This document shows, in pieces, positions 21,901-33,289 of a DNA stretch of 48,327 nt (position 1 is its first letter; each line of letters begins with the position of its first letter). The DNA lies in contig NW_019091369.1 of assembly GCF_001949145.1 (NCBI RefSeq), positions 3,709,578 through 3,757,904 of the forward strand, in the 5' to 3' direction. The notes under the pieces are model-generated. The model ran no database searches and was not told the origin of the DNA. It worked only from the letters and a program-made list of their open reading frames with translations. The position numbers and the translations under genes are program-made. The stretch comes from Acanthaster planci (Eukaryota > Echinodermata > Asteroidea > Valvatida > Acanthasteridae).

Positions 21901-24900
21901 CACCAGGCACTGTTATTTCTTTCTTCACATCCAACTACACCAAGAGCCTACCAGGACAAAAATCCAATCATAGAAACTGTGTCAGAGGGAAACATGAGTG
22001 AACAATTTGTGTTGTAAATAAATTACACTTGTCATACAAATTGTATTAGAATCATTGTTTTGGTGCAGCAAATGCAAGCTCTGATCCCCGATTTATACTT
22101 GGATATGACCACGGAAAAATGACGGAATGACCTGACATGTAAAGAAGGAAGCCCATATATTGGACTTACTGATCATTGACGAATGAGTACATGAGGAGTC
22201 GTTCATCAATGATTTTACGCCATTCAGGCTTCTCATTCTGAATGTCTCGGAAGTGGTCGTTAGAGACAATGATGCCATCCTCCTGTTCTGCTGCCTTGAC
22301 AATGTAGCGATCATCGTAACAGGCGATGCGGCGACCGTTGATGCGTCGGGATGGAGTCCAGACAACAAAGTTACGTTTCTCCAAGTCGATCAAGATGTTT
22401 TGATCTGAACAGTCAACAAAGAAAAAAAGACGAAATGTAGATATATGTACTGTTAAATTTAACAAGAAGCACACACGTGACATTTGAAAGCTGAAAACCT
22501 AGCCCTCTGTTCACCATACTGTGGTTTGATTTACCCTGAAATCTGGTTTTTAAAGCAAGCATTTAGGTGCAAGTTATGTAATGAAGGCTGGCATATACAT
22601 ATTACTTCCTTCTGTTATAAAATGACTAAACTGCATTTTTCAGAATAAAGACTGTGGCAGTACATGTACCATATTCTGAGGAAGTGTCCGTGGTTTTTAA
22701 ATCCAAGTTGACTAATCTTTGGACTTGTAAGTGTTTGGATACTTGGTACATGGATATCCTTTTACGGTGAAACTGCTCATCCATGCCAAAAAATCTCCAA
22801 ATAAGGAAATGCTTAACAAGAAACTCCTCTTGACAATGATGGCACACTGACAACAGTACCAGAAGAACTTTGACAAGCTCAATGGCTTCTGCTTTTGAGG
22901 TTTCAACCATTGCGGTTTTCACAATGTTCATGATAGCGAACTGTACAGGTTAGTCAAGGGAAGTCAGGTTTTTTCTGGGTTTTCTTGTCAGAATCAGGTC
23001 CCTCTTTTATTGTGGGTTTATTGTTTGTCAGGACCCAGGGCTGCAGTGGGGGGGGTGTTCTGTGTAGCACACTAGGCATTGTACAGTCAACAGTGAGAAC
23101 AAGTGAGAACAAGCGCGGTCAAGGTTGAGGAAATTTGGCTTAGCAACAAGATTTACTGCTCATTACAAAAATCCAAAAGTTTAGGCACTTTATACATTTG
23201 AAATATAATCGTGACATCTACAATTCTGCATTATTTACAAGTAAACCGGCTTAAAAAATGAAGTAACAATGAAATTTGCAGAATAGGTACAGCTAGGTAT
23301 CCCGCAATAACCCAACTACATGTACCACGTTTGGCTGTCTTTCATTTGGTACGGACATGGCAAAAATCTAAAGACATTCGTACGAAGATGGCAAAAAAGA
23401 TAAAGACACTCGGAATGAACATGGCAAAAGAGAGAAACAAAAACCCAAGTAAACTCAAATGTGGAAATCCCGTCACTGGAGAGACTGAGAATGATGTATT
23501 GTCTACCAACCACCATGGTGTCACCATGGCAACTTGCATTCAAAACAAAAGCCCAATACTTTCAGTTCCGTTTACTTTCCTGCTCCTGTCTGCATTTCTG
23601 TAAATGAGTGTTATCAAATCTCAAGCAACTCAAAATAGCTTATGATGTCAAAACAAACTGGCTTGCCAACAGTTTCTGGCATGGAGCAAGGCGCACACAG
23701 TGAAAAGGTTCAGAGTTGTTCCTTTTGGGCAAATGTTGGCAAAGAAAAACGAAGTTTGCAGTGGGAAGTGCATGTTTGATATCAAGATGCTATCCCAATC
23801 ATGATTGGTTAGACAGAATTGTAAAATTACACAGGGAAACAATCATAACAACCATGAAACAAATTATGACAATCAAGAAATATGTAGAGGTCAATGTCTT
23901 CTTCCATTATGAAAAAAAAAGTTAAAATTCCTTATTTAGAAACAGTCCGCACTTTCTGCAGACACTTCATCTGATATGAAACACAATTACACTTGTTCAT
24001 ATTCTTAGGTCTGAAATTATTGCTTCATGAAAGGCCAACAACATTAATGAGTCCTGACCCGACTGAACCAACAAGTGACTAATATGACACCGCTGGTTGG
24101 TACCAGCTGGACACTGGAAACTTCAATGAGTGCAGTTACATTATTAGTTTTTTGGAACATGAAAGTGCAATATAATTATAGTACAGTGTATAAATTCCAT
24201 TACACATGTGCGTATATAAAGCAATAAATAATTTATACATTATAATTACACATGAATATGTAATGCACAGTGTAATGAGTGCAGTCCCTTAGTTGCTCGT
24301 TTTACCAAATGCATAAATCTTTCAGGCAGATTTCAACAGGTAAATAAAAACAGTGACAAATTCAATGGAATTTGAGGCTTACCTGTTATTGGCGTATCTG
24401 GCTTAGAGGCTTCCTTCCTCCAGGATGGAACAATCACATAGATCTTTGTGTGTCCCCTTCGGTAGAACCAGTCAACAACTATCTGGATGCCCTTGCAAGC
24501 AAAAACATCCTTGTTACCAAAACTGTTGGAAAAATCAACAGACAGGGAAAGAAAAAAAATGGTGCATTTATGTTGTACCAGGAAGGTTTCAATGAAACAT
24601 CTTTACCATGCCAATGGTCTCGACTTTTACAACTGTGTTTGTTGTATTCTTGTTTAGATGAAAATGAACAAGTGAGATGAGACTCATCTAACGAGTGTTG
24701 AGGCTCCAAGGATGCCTTTGAGGGGAGCAACTGTACATTTTCCTCAGCTTATGTTTTTGAAACCTTTTTGTTAAGTTTACTCCAGGAACAAACTTGCCTA
24801 TCACGCCATGGGTTTCAAGGCTCGCAGGCAAACATTTAAAAAACTGGCGTTGATTTATAAACTTAGTGCTTACCTCATTGCCACATTACTACCATCAATG

Positions 24901-27900
24901 ATGATGGGTCTGAGATTGTTGGACTCATCCTCGGCTCCGTCACCTGAGGGCAACCCGTCACTCATGTCCCCTGATGTCCTTGTCTCCTCCTTCCCAGTTT
25001 CCTCTACTTCCTCTAAGTCAGTCTTGGTGGGCCGCTGGTTGACCAGGGCACCCAAGATATCATTGTGGTCTGCGTTTGGACCCAGCTGCTGCAAGATTGA
25101 GTGCACCTGCTCCTTAGGGAAGCCTAGTTTCTGCATGCTGCTGACAACACTTGCTGTCTTGTCATCCCTTGGAGTAAATGTCTCTGCGGTCTGTGGGGCT
25201 ACGGGCACACTCCGTGGGATAAGTTTAGGTGAGTGCCGTGCTTGCTCTGTATTCCCGACTCCAGAAGAGAGTGAAATATCAGGCAAGTTGCTCACAGTGT
25301 CCCCACTGATGGTCCAATTATTCTGCCCAGTCATACAAAATCTTGAGGCGGATGAATCTGTTGAGTCAAAGTTATTCTTTAATGAAGTGTGCTGTGGGGA
25401 TGGCATGTGTGATCTACCAAATGTCTGGTCATCTAGGTTGCTCTCAGAGGAAAAGTAGTCCTCTCTCTCTTGTTTCAAGACTTTGTATTCCTGGTCAATA
25501 AGAGATCTGGCCATTGCCACATGTGTCTCATCACCACGCAGGATAAGAGTATCTCCATCCCGGTCTATCTTGGCCTGAGTCTCTGCAGAAATGCCATCAA
25601 GTTTGCCTTCTAGCAAGTCTCCGAAGCCAGGGGGTAACCTCTCCTCAATCCTGAGTTCATCCGACCCTTGGCACAGGTTAAGAATGTAATCCTGAATGGG
25701 ACGAAAAGGAAGTCAACTCAGGGTTAGTCATCTGTTTTTATCACCTCAAGTCAATTTCAAATCAAGACCTCTAACAAGCTAAAGTGGAACTTTCTTGGAT
25801 GTTTATGGTGGCCTGCAGAGAACATGGACTTTACACCACACCTCACAATTTTGCTTTCAATTCTATTTTGCCACATTACAAAAGGTTTCATCACACTGCT
25901 TTACTTTTCCAATGTTAAATTTTTTATGACCCCTTCTCTGCAAAAGTAAATAATTGCACTGTACACGTCTAAAGCAACTCTACCACCTGACTCACCTTGT
26001 GATTAAATTCATGAAGTTCAAAGATTACCTCATTCTCCATATCAAACATAATCAAATGTGCACTACAGCTTTGTCAGGCTAACATGTAATGTGTTCCTCC
26101 CTGGGATCCACAAAATGACTGTTCTCCACTGAACACAATCTCCACAAATATATACCGATGCAACAGCCCAGGTTTTGGGAATCCCAAATTGTAATTTTAA
26201 GATCAGGGGCGTGCTTCCTGCTCCCTGGGCATGTTTCCCCAGCTTGCTCGACACCAAAACATTAAAGGATTTCCAATGAGACAAGAATCCATGGACATGT
26301 TCTGAACTGTCGCTAGACAAGTCTGCTGTTGTCAAGGTGGGTAAAGGTTATATATAGGCACGAGGGATAGTTGAACGCTGCGAGGGGCTTACACAATCAC
26401 CAACGGGGAATTCCCCAGTGACCCTGTACTGTACAGTCTGTCTTCAGTATGGTGGACTGTGGGTGTTGTGTGTGTGTACATGTTCATGTATACATTGCGA
26501 ATTCACCTCAGCTTGAACACAGCAATGTACAGTACAGTACCCATACATATGTATGACTTATCATAGGAAGTGGTGCATGATGACAAGGATGTACACAGTA
26601 TGGTGTACCCACTATCCCTGTGTGTACATGTACATGCAAATGTACACGTACATGTACAGGTGTATGCATTCAGTGGACATGTACATGTACATGCACCTGT
26701 ATGTAGTTAGCACTTTCCATGCTCTTAAAACATGTAGAACCATAGAGTACTGCTCACTATGCATTACAGCCCATTATAACTCCTTCCATTGCAGTCCTAA
26801 CCCTAAACCTCCAGAAAAACAATGAATAAAAAAGTCACCCAATTAACCTCTAGGCATTCCAACTATCGGTACATGTACATGTACAGACCTTCCTAAATCT
26901 TCAAAAACCACTGTCCAAAACACCAATGGCAAATTCTTTATTCTTTAACTTTCAAGGAGAATGAAGTCCCATACATGTACCGGTACAGGTGTAAAAGTAA
27001 TAATGGCAAGGCTCTACCTCAATCTTTCAAAATCCTATAAAATCCTATAAAATGGAGGAAGGAATGGTTTGGATGGATGTACCTTGGTCAAACATACACG
27101 AAAAGGACGCACAATGCAAGAGTACATGTACGTAAGCCAACATATCAGGAATGAAGTAAATTGTATTAATTGACAAATCTTGAAGTTCATGTTATAATAC
27201 AATGAACGATTCCCTAAAATGTGAGCAACTCTTCCTGTCAAAGACAGGTAACGTGGTGTAAATTAATCTGAAAACTGTGGACGTTCCAACATTTGTTTAT
27301 TTCTATAACTAGGCAGAAGACCAATTAACACAGAATTTAATCTGATAAAGTTATCAATGATTCACATTACCCTTTTAGACGGAGCCATGCCTGAAATGGA
27401 CTTTGAATGCTGCAACACGCAAATAAGCCCACGGAATTAACTTCCCACCTTCCACCAAACTTCTGAAGTTTTGATGGCTGAGGAAACATTTATATTGGAT
27501 CCCCATAAACGTAACACATGACACAGGAAACTGAAAGTGAAGCGTGGTTAAATATAGAACTGCAACGAGTAATACATATCCCCGGTAATAACTGTGACTC
27601 GGCTTCAGAGGCTGCTGACGTCATACTAGACAGGCTGGCACCCTTCTTGTCAGTTGTACTGATATGTGCGCTGGGCGAGCAAGGTACTCTGCCGTCAAGG
27701 TGAATGGGTGAATACCATCACTGGCTGATAACAATAGCTGAAGTGAGGTCAGTGGGTGAATAAACACAGTCACGGGACAACGACTGGCCCCGGATTTTAC
27801 AAACAACACCAAACGGTGACTAAAAATTACTGAAGCTGTAAAGAGTAACACGGAGTTCTTTTATACACTTTCTCAATTTAGAAACTGACAGTATTATATA

Positions 27901-30900
27901 TACCCTGAAAGAACAATTTAATGACCAAATTTACTTTTCCAGTAAGAAAAAAAATGCCTTGAATTTTTTTTTTAATTCCATGTCTTCACTCACACAAAAG
28001 TTGATGATAATTTGTATTATGAATGCAAGTGATGGAATGGATAGCCTTTGCTTTTACATTATAACCAGGGACAAAAATATGTTTGTGTTGAAAATTCAAC
28101 AAACAGGTGCATGGAAATATGACCTACATGTACTTTGGAGTATTACCTGGCCAGTGTTACTTGAAAAAAATCGACCCATTCTTGCTATTACACGATACAT
28201 TGCATGCCATAACCCTGTCCACCTAGGCCGAGTTGATGAGACAATGACGGTGTAATCTTTCAAGGGGCTCTTATGATGGGTATTTATTGTGGCTGTTTTA
28301 TTCATGTGCAATGGGCTGGCAGCTTTGATCAACATCATGTGACCACAGGTCCTTTGCAAGTCCTTTTGTATTGATACTGAAAGTTTGGTGACAGACAATA
28401 AATCTCTTTCATTTTGAACAATGCCTGGACACAACATTTGCCCAATGAAATACTTTCACTCAGAGTTTAAATGTGGCAAAGGTGTGCAGCTATATGAAAG
28501 AATGGAAAAGCACAACATTCCTCTGTATTTTTTTCAAAAGCGTTGGCATTCCAAATACACCACTGGCTCAAAAAATCACTTAATTATAATAATAATTTAT
28601 TGACTTACAATTGTATATAGCGCAAATTTTATAATACACATATACATGTAATGTATCTTCAATTCCCCTTTCTATAAAACATTAACATGAAATCATATTT
28701 AACAGAAATTAATAAAACAAAAAGTAAAAATCAATTCAGAAGTATTACAACATTCGATGAAACTCAAATCAAAAGAATCAACACACAACCCCCTCACAAA
28801 AGAATTCTGACAAGCAGACAATGTACGCACCCTCTTAACATCGAGCACCCTGTGATCCCTTCACACCGACACCCTTAGGAATTAATAGAAGGCCTGCTTG
28901 AACAAATACGTTTTCAATAAGGTCTAAAAATGTCTTAATTAATAATTAAAAAAATGTATATCTTTGACTTCAAAATTTTTTCTACGGCAAAAAGTAACTG
29001 TTTCTGAAGATTTCTAGGAGTTTTGAGAGGGTGAGCGACAGCCACTGAATCTTGTGTAAGTAGGACTTTCAACTCCAACTTTTCTACTCAAGGGAAAAAA
29101 TTGCAACCTTTGAAATGCTACATATATATTATTATTCCGGTATGAAAACATTGGCCATGTGTGTATGTTAGATGAACTTGTAGCAGTTACCTTTTTGGTA
29201 TTTAGGGCCTATCATAGGTCATTTCACATTAGCTATGCATTGTAAAGAAAATAAAAATCTACTTACTTTACTTTCATTTCAAACACGGAACTTTCTTATT
29301 GTCCACTCACTTACACATATTCTGAATTAACTATTAATAGCAGTGAAGCCAGAAATTGCTTTAATTTTTCTAAACATCACACCTACACATACCTGATCTC
29401 TAAATGGCCAACTTCCACCAGTTAAGTCCATGGTATTCACCATGTTGTGCTGCAACTTGGAAAACTTCATCTTCCAAAAGTTAAACCTGCTCACTTCAAA
29501 TGGTTGGAATCCTGGTCTACTAAGTGAACACACAGTCAATGTAGCTTACTTTAAAGCTTTACACAAACCCCAAGAGCATTTATATGTTCAAGTGTAACCA
29601 TAGGTTTCTGAAATACACAGCGAAATAAACTTCCCCAACATCAAGGTCACAGTGGGCGTTTTGACAATGAATTCCTTTCACAACAATACGCTTCGTTTTC
29701 CTTGACGTCATTCCAACTGTCAAACCTGGCTTGCCCTGCAGTATCACTGTACTTGTGCATAACATCCCTTGCTGGTATGCTAGACATTTCAGATTTGTTG
29801 ACTTCTGTTTTGGATAGTTACCATGGTTTTCACAAATGCCAGATCTTTGTCTTGTACGTAGACTTGCTCATTTTCCTAAACTTTTCACCCTTTTATCACC
29901 CAACTGTCCTCGAACTATTACGTCAGACAATTCAGAATTTCACATCTTTAAATTTCTATTGCACATTCCTTAACACTGCAGGTGCCATTTTGACACACAC
30001 TGTCAAGTTTTCTTTCCCCTATTTACCATCCAATGATTGTGTTATCATTCATGTAGCTCTTATTGTGACCTTACCAAGAGTTCATGACCTGAGTGATTTA
30101 ACCTCCATTTCCAGGTTGCTCTAGAACGTAAATAGTGGAACTGCATATTTCCAGTGTTTTTTTGTTTTTAAATGATAGTGTACAGGTATATTTGTAAAGA
30201 ACATGTAAATACATACATGTACATGTACATGCATGTATGCACTACTCTTGCTACATCAACTGCACAATAAAGGACCTCATACTATACTATGCATCAATAT
30301 TTATACGCTGACTCCTACGTTGAAATTTTGGATCCACCCACCCAGAATAAGGCAAGCTTTGAGAATTTATGCAATCACCAGGTATCCCTGTGAAAGGATC
30401 TGTACACCCACAGCAGATGTACTAACGGTAGTCCACGGTAATTAGAGATATATGGCTGACCAAATCAAGGCAGTTAAGCCCAGATTCTTCATACTGTACT
30501 AACACAGGATGTGCAGCACATAATGATGTTGACAAAAACAGTTTTTTGGTCATTTTTTTAGAAGTTCAAAGCCTACAGTTGCATTCATTTGCACTTGAGA
30601 TATCACACACTGTCAGATTCAGGGGGTCAAATCAATTTTTCTTTCTTATTGGATTTTGGAATGACTTTGCAGGTTGAAATTGTAAAATGTTGCATGTAAT
30701 TGATAAAGGTTTCTCATAGAGAAAATCTTATGTAAGGAAATGAAGTTTGATGTTCATGCTATGCTTTTGCAACATTGGGAATTCTGAAGGGCATAACTAC
30801 AAAGCTGCACAATCACATTTCAACAATGCATTTTAAGAAGCAATTTTTACTAAAATTCAAGGAAAAATATACAAAATGAAGGACAGCAGGGGGCAAAGCA

Positions 30901-33289
30901 TTTTTTAATATAATATACATCCTGAGCATTCCAGCTCTTCAGGTGCGATTGATGCAAGATCTGTAAAGTTATTTCCTCATTTTCAAACACATATACATGT
31001 AACACTGAACCAACTCAATTTTCTGTGAATTTAGTTCTGTACATGTATGTACAATGTTTTAATGGCAAACAATGACAGATTTCCTCTGGTCTGGAAAGCC
31101 AACTACCGGTACTTGTATTAGTTCAAACTTCCAGAATAAATGGCAGAGTTCATCACTTGGCAATGACAAGTTGGAAAAAAAACTTTACCCAAAATGTTGC
31201 CCTTTCAGTACTTAGCATGACAGTAAAAACTTAAGATAGTGAAAATGTGGAAAGCAAAACAATGGACCGGTGCATAAAACAACCTGCTAATTATCCCTCA
31301 TCATTCACTTATTGGCTGGTGCCAGTCTAATCTCAGGCTCTAAAACTGAAATCCCTAATCTTCATCTTTCAGCGCAAAATGTAGCAGAAAAACTGTGAAA
31401 ATTGAATTGAAGCCTCAAATGAAACTAGTGAAATACTTAAGATCTTGACTTACCAGGCAGTCCTAGAGTACACGGACACGTACCAAGACCCAACCCTTCA
31501 TGTTTTCCTAATCTTTGCCATTACCACTTTGCCCATTTACATGTACCACTTCGCCATTAGTCACTTCAACAATCTGCCACTTTGCTCATTTGTAACTTAA
31601 CCAATGTACAAATTTGCCCATGTGCTCTTCTCTTAAGACATAAATATCATTTTTAGACTTTAAGCATGGAATAACCAACATTCCACGCTCCTACTCCAAC
31701 ACAACGCCCTCCAAAAAAGTGACAGAGTATCCTTTTTTGCATTTATGAGACAAAGATGAACACAACCGCATTCTTCAAGAGGCCTAGATAAACCAACGGA
31801 AACACAATGCCACACTGGTAAGACTGACACATACACGTACCGGTATATGTCATGTACCAGAGTTTTAAAAAAATGAATTTGTTTCAGCTGCCAGTAAATA
31901 ATTAATTTTGCATACATGTACATGTACTGTATCCAAAAGATACTTGTTGGATAATGTGATATTAAATCATTAGAGTTTAGCTGGTACTCTGCACGGACAA
32001 GAAGTAAACGTGGGCAAAGTGGCCCGTGATGCATGAAGTGGCAATTGAACAGAGTCAAAAATGGGCAAAGTGGTACATAGGCAAAGTGACCAACATCGTT
32101 TACTGTCATTAAGATCAAGCATGCAAAGGAAATTCTTTAAAAAAAATAGGGGAAATCCAAAACCACACAAGACAGTGTTTTCCAAGTTGCAATGGCATAT
32201 GCAAGACATTAAAAAAAACAAGGAAATCAGCAGATCAGAGGAAACCTGGGAAAGAGTTCCATATACGGACGCCAGTAATTATTCCCTACAGTAACCTATT
32301 AGCCATCGTAAAGCAAATGAATGTCCAGTAAAATTCAATTTAGGAGGGAAAAAACAAGTCATTTACTTATTTTTCAGACCTGTCCCATAGTATTTGTGCA
32401 CAGGGTGTCAAGTGGCGTCGGTATATGGAACTCTTTCCGAAACCTGACATGCCTGCACTGAGTGAGATGAAGGCCCTGCTCTGGGAAATGTGCTTTTTCA
32501 TAATAAAAATTTTTCTTAGTCTATTGAATAATACTGCACTAATTAACCCATGACAAAATAATTTCAAAATACATAGATCGTAGGCCTCGGTCTTGGGCAA
32601 ATTCCCCACACCGATAACTAATTCCCATAACTTATTAAGGATGAGGAAAATTTGGAAAGAACTCCATATACGGACACCACTTGACACTGTGCACAAACCC
32701 TATGAGACTGGTCTAAAAAATTGTGTTTTCTAAGTAAACAACTTGGTTTTTTCTTCCAAAATTGAACTTTTCTGGACATGTTTTTACTTTCCAATGGCTA
32801 ATTACTGGCGTCCAAATATGGAACCCTTCCTGAAAATTTAATCATACTTAATTTAATATTTTTATATTAATAATAATTCACAGGTTGCAATAAATCAAAT
32901 GGTCAGAAAGTTGAGAAGCAACACAATGCACAGTTGCACACATTTTATGACCTATTTTACTTGTTTAAACATGTTATCACAACTAATTTTTGGTTGTACA
33001 AAAAAAATTCTTCAAACTGTCCTACCTTTGCTTGAGCAGTTCTAGCGGGATCCCCCTCAATCTCCACCCACACCTGCTCTGACAATCTGTCCGTCGGTGG
33101 TAAGCCGCCCACATGAACGGCCGAGTCCAGCTCATCGATGCCACCGGCCAAGCGAGCCGCGTTCCCCGCCTGCTGCTGGGGCTCTGCGTAACTGCTCAGC
33201 TGCACAGCTACCCGGAACTCCGCCTCGATCCCTGGCCGATGTCGCTCCACCAGCTGGTGGTTTGTCCTACTGACAGCAAACTGCGCCAT
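18499..33289 (-). CDS. ZC3H12: Regnase/ZC3H12-type endoribonuclease with N4BP1-like KH N-terminus, complete
   Basis: Seven coding exons join in phase: 33289-33026, 25691-24874, 24522-24383, 22404-22170, 20846-19950, 19748-19616 and 18906-18499. The product is 964 residues, longer than Regnase-1 (about 600). Residues about 8-165 resemble the KH-like region of N4BP1/KHNYN. Residues 267-306 match the three-helix UBA-like domain of Regnases. Residues 348-486 are the NYN/PIN nuclease with the acidic site visible: D354 in [11 protein letters not shown]438-D439 in CYDDRYIV, D457 in SNDHF. A CCCH finger follows, C519-x5-C525-x5-C531-x3-H535. The long Pro/Ser-rich tail ends in a helical segment ([10 protein letters not shown]) like the Regnase C-terminal domain. 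Regnases cut stem-loops in mRNA 3' UTRs, mainly cytokine and stress mRNAs, in the cytoplasm. It is convergent with CRYZL1. The paralogue letter (A-D) cannot be assigned and the gene may predate the vertebrate duplications. Confidence 0.92.
19616..19748 (-). other. ZC3H12: ZC3H12 exon 6: Pro/Gln-rich linker
   Basis: Acceptor TTGTTGCAG, donor GTTTGT (weak). It encodes residues 785-829, rich in Pro, Gln, Tyr and His. Its phase fits both neighbours. Confidence 0.78.
19950..20846 (-). other. ZC3H12: ZC3H12 exon 5: end of NYN, CCCH finger, disordered tail
   Basis: Acceptor TTCATTGTAG, donor GTAAGA, 897 nt. It encodes [20 protein letters not shown], the finger [17 protein letters not shown], a basic stretch with [19 protein letters not shown], then a long Ser/Pro/Gln-rich region. 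Confidence 0.94.
22170..22404 (-). other. ZC3H12: ZC3H12 exon 4: NYN catalytic centre
   Basis: Acceptor GACTGTTCAG, donor GTAAGT. It encodes [32 protein letters not shown] and [11 protein letters not shown], holding the metal-binding aspartates D438, D439 and D457. Confidence 0.95.
24383..24522 (-). other. ZC3H12: ZC3H12 exon 3: NYN domain
   Basis: Acceptor TCCAACAG, donor GTAAGC. It encodes [20 protein letters not shown] and VIVPSWRKE, diagnostic of the Regnase nuclease. Confidence 0.95.
24874..25691 (-). other. ZC3H12: ZC3H12 exon 2: second KH-like part, UBA-like domain, start of NYN
   Basis: Acceptor CCATTCAG, donor GTAAGC, 818 nt. It encodes residues 89-360: DYILNLC, a KH-like unit ending [19 protein letters not shown], a Ser-rich spacer, the UBA-like block [19 protein letters not shown], an acidic spacer and [13 protein letters not shown]. 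Confidence 0.92.
26455..26900. repeat. Cluster of TACATG palindromic hexamers
   Basis: Many overlapping copies of GTACATGTAC-type sequence occur, some in uninterrupted runs such as GGACATGTACATGTACATG. Similar short runs occur elsewhere in the window, mostly in introns or spacers. Confidence 0.7.
28570..29060. repeat. Probable dispersed repeat fragment (TATATAGCGC type)
   Basis: The left part has an AATAATAATTTATTGAC run followed by TATATAGCGCAAA, and the right part CTTGAACAAATACGTTTTCA. Such pairs recur in non-autonomous repeats of marine invertebrates. Borders and family are uncertain, and no target-site duplication was found. Confidence 0.35.
31500..32100. repeat. CACTTTGCCC blocks in opposite orientation
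   Basis: About 31500-31625 has several copies of CCACTTTGCCCATTT-like sequence; about 32000-32100 has the reverse complement (GGGCAAAGTGG). The copies share a core of about 12-15 bases rather than full arms. Confidence 0.6.
32241..32835. repeat. Large imperfect inverted repeat, arms about 200 bp
   Basis: The left arm (about 32241-32443) and the reverse complement of the right arm (about 32648-32835) share long blocks: GTTCCATAT, GGACGCCAGTAATTA, TGTCCAG, TTTGTGCACAG, GTGTCAAGTGG and TATATGGA. About 200 bp separates them. It resembles a foldback element or an old inverted duplication. No target-site duplication was found. Confidence 0.85.
33026..33289 (-). other. ZC3H12: ZC3H12 exon 1: start codon and first KH-like part
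   Basis: It encodes 88 residues from [12 protein letters not shown] in a good context (AAAATGG); donor GTAGGA, phase 0. The stretch [12 protein letters not shown] and [16 protein letters not shown] resemble N4BP1 (GRIEGLFGVSL and IWLQLCGAQEAVHSAK). The frame stays open 14 codons upstream, to an acceptor-like CTGCCAAG ending at 33332, so a longer exon is possible. Confidence 0.82.

Larger units (their letters stand above)
25692..33025 (-). other. ZC3H12 intron 1 (7.3 kb), rich in repeats
   Basis: No convincing exon is seen between the two phase-0 splice sites. The intron holds TACATG palindrome clusters (26455-26900, 30211-30236, 31915-31930), a dispersed-repeat fragment (about 28570-29060), oppositely oriented CACTTTGCCC blocks (about 31500-32100) and a large imperfect palindrome (32241-32835). 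Open stretches at 29702-30124 (plus) and 31660-32118 (minus) have no recognisable product. Confidence 0.7.

Noticed and set aside
24808-25458. 216-codon plus-strand frame
   Set aside because: It is antisense to ZC3H12 exon 2; the minus strand carries the UBA-like and NYN sequences.
29702-30124. 140-codon plus-strand frame in ZC3H12 intron 1
   Set aside because: No family match, AT-rich composition, hydrophobic sequence of the kind chance frames give, and no clear splice sites.
31660-32118. 152-codon minus-strand frame in ZC3H12 intron 1
   Set aside because: It runs through the CACTTTGCCC repeat region and has low-complexity Tyr/Met runs from TACATG repeats.
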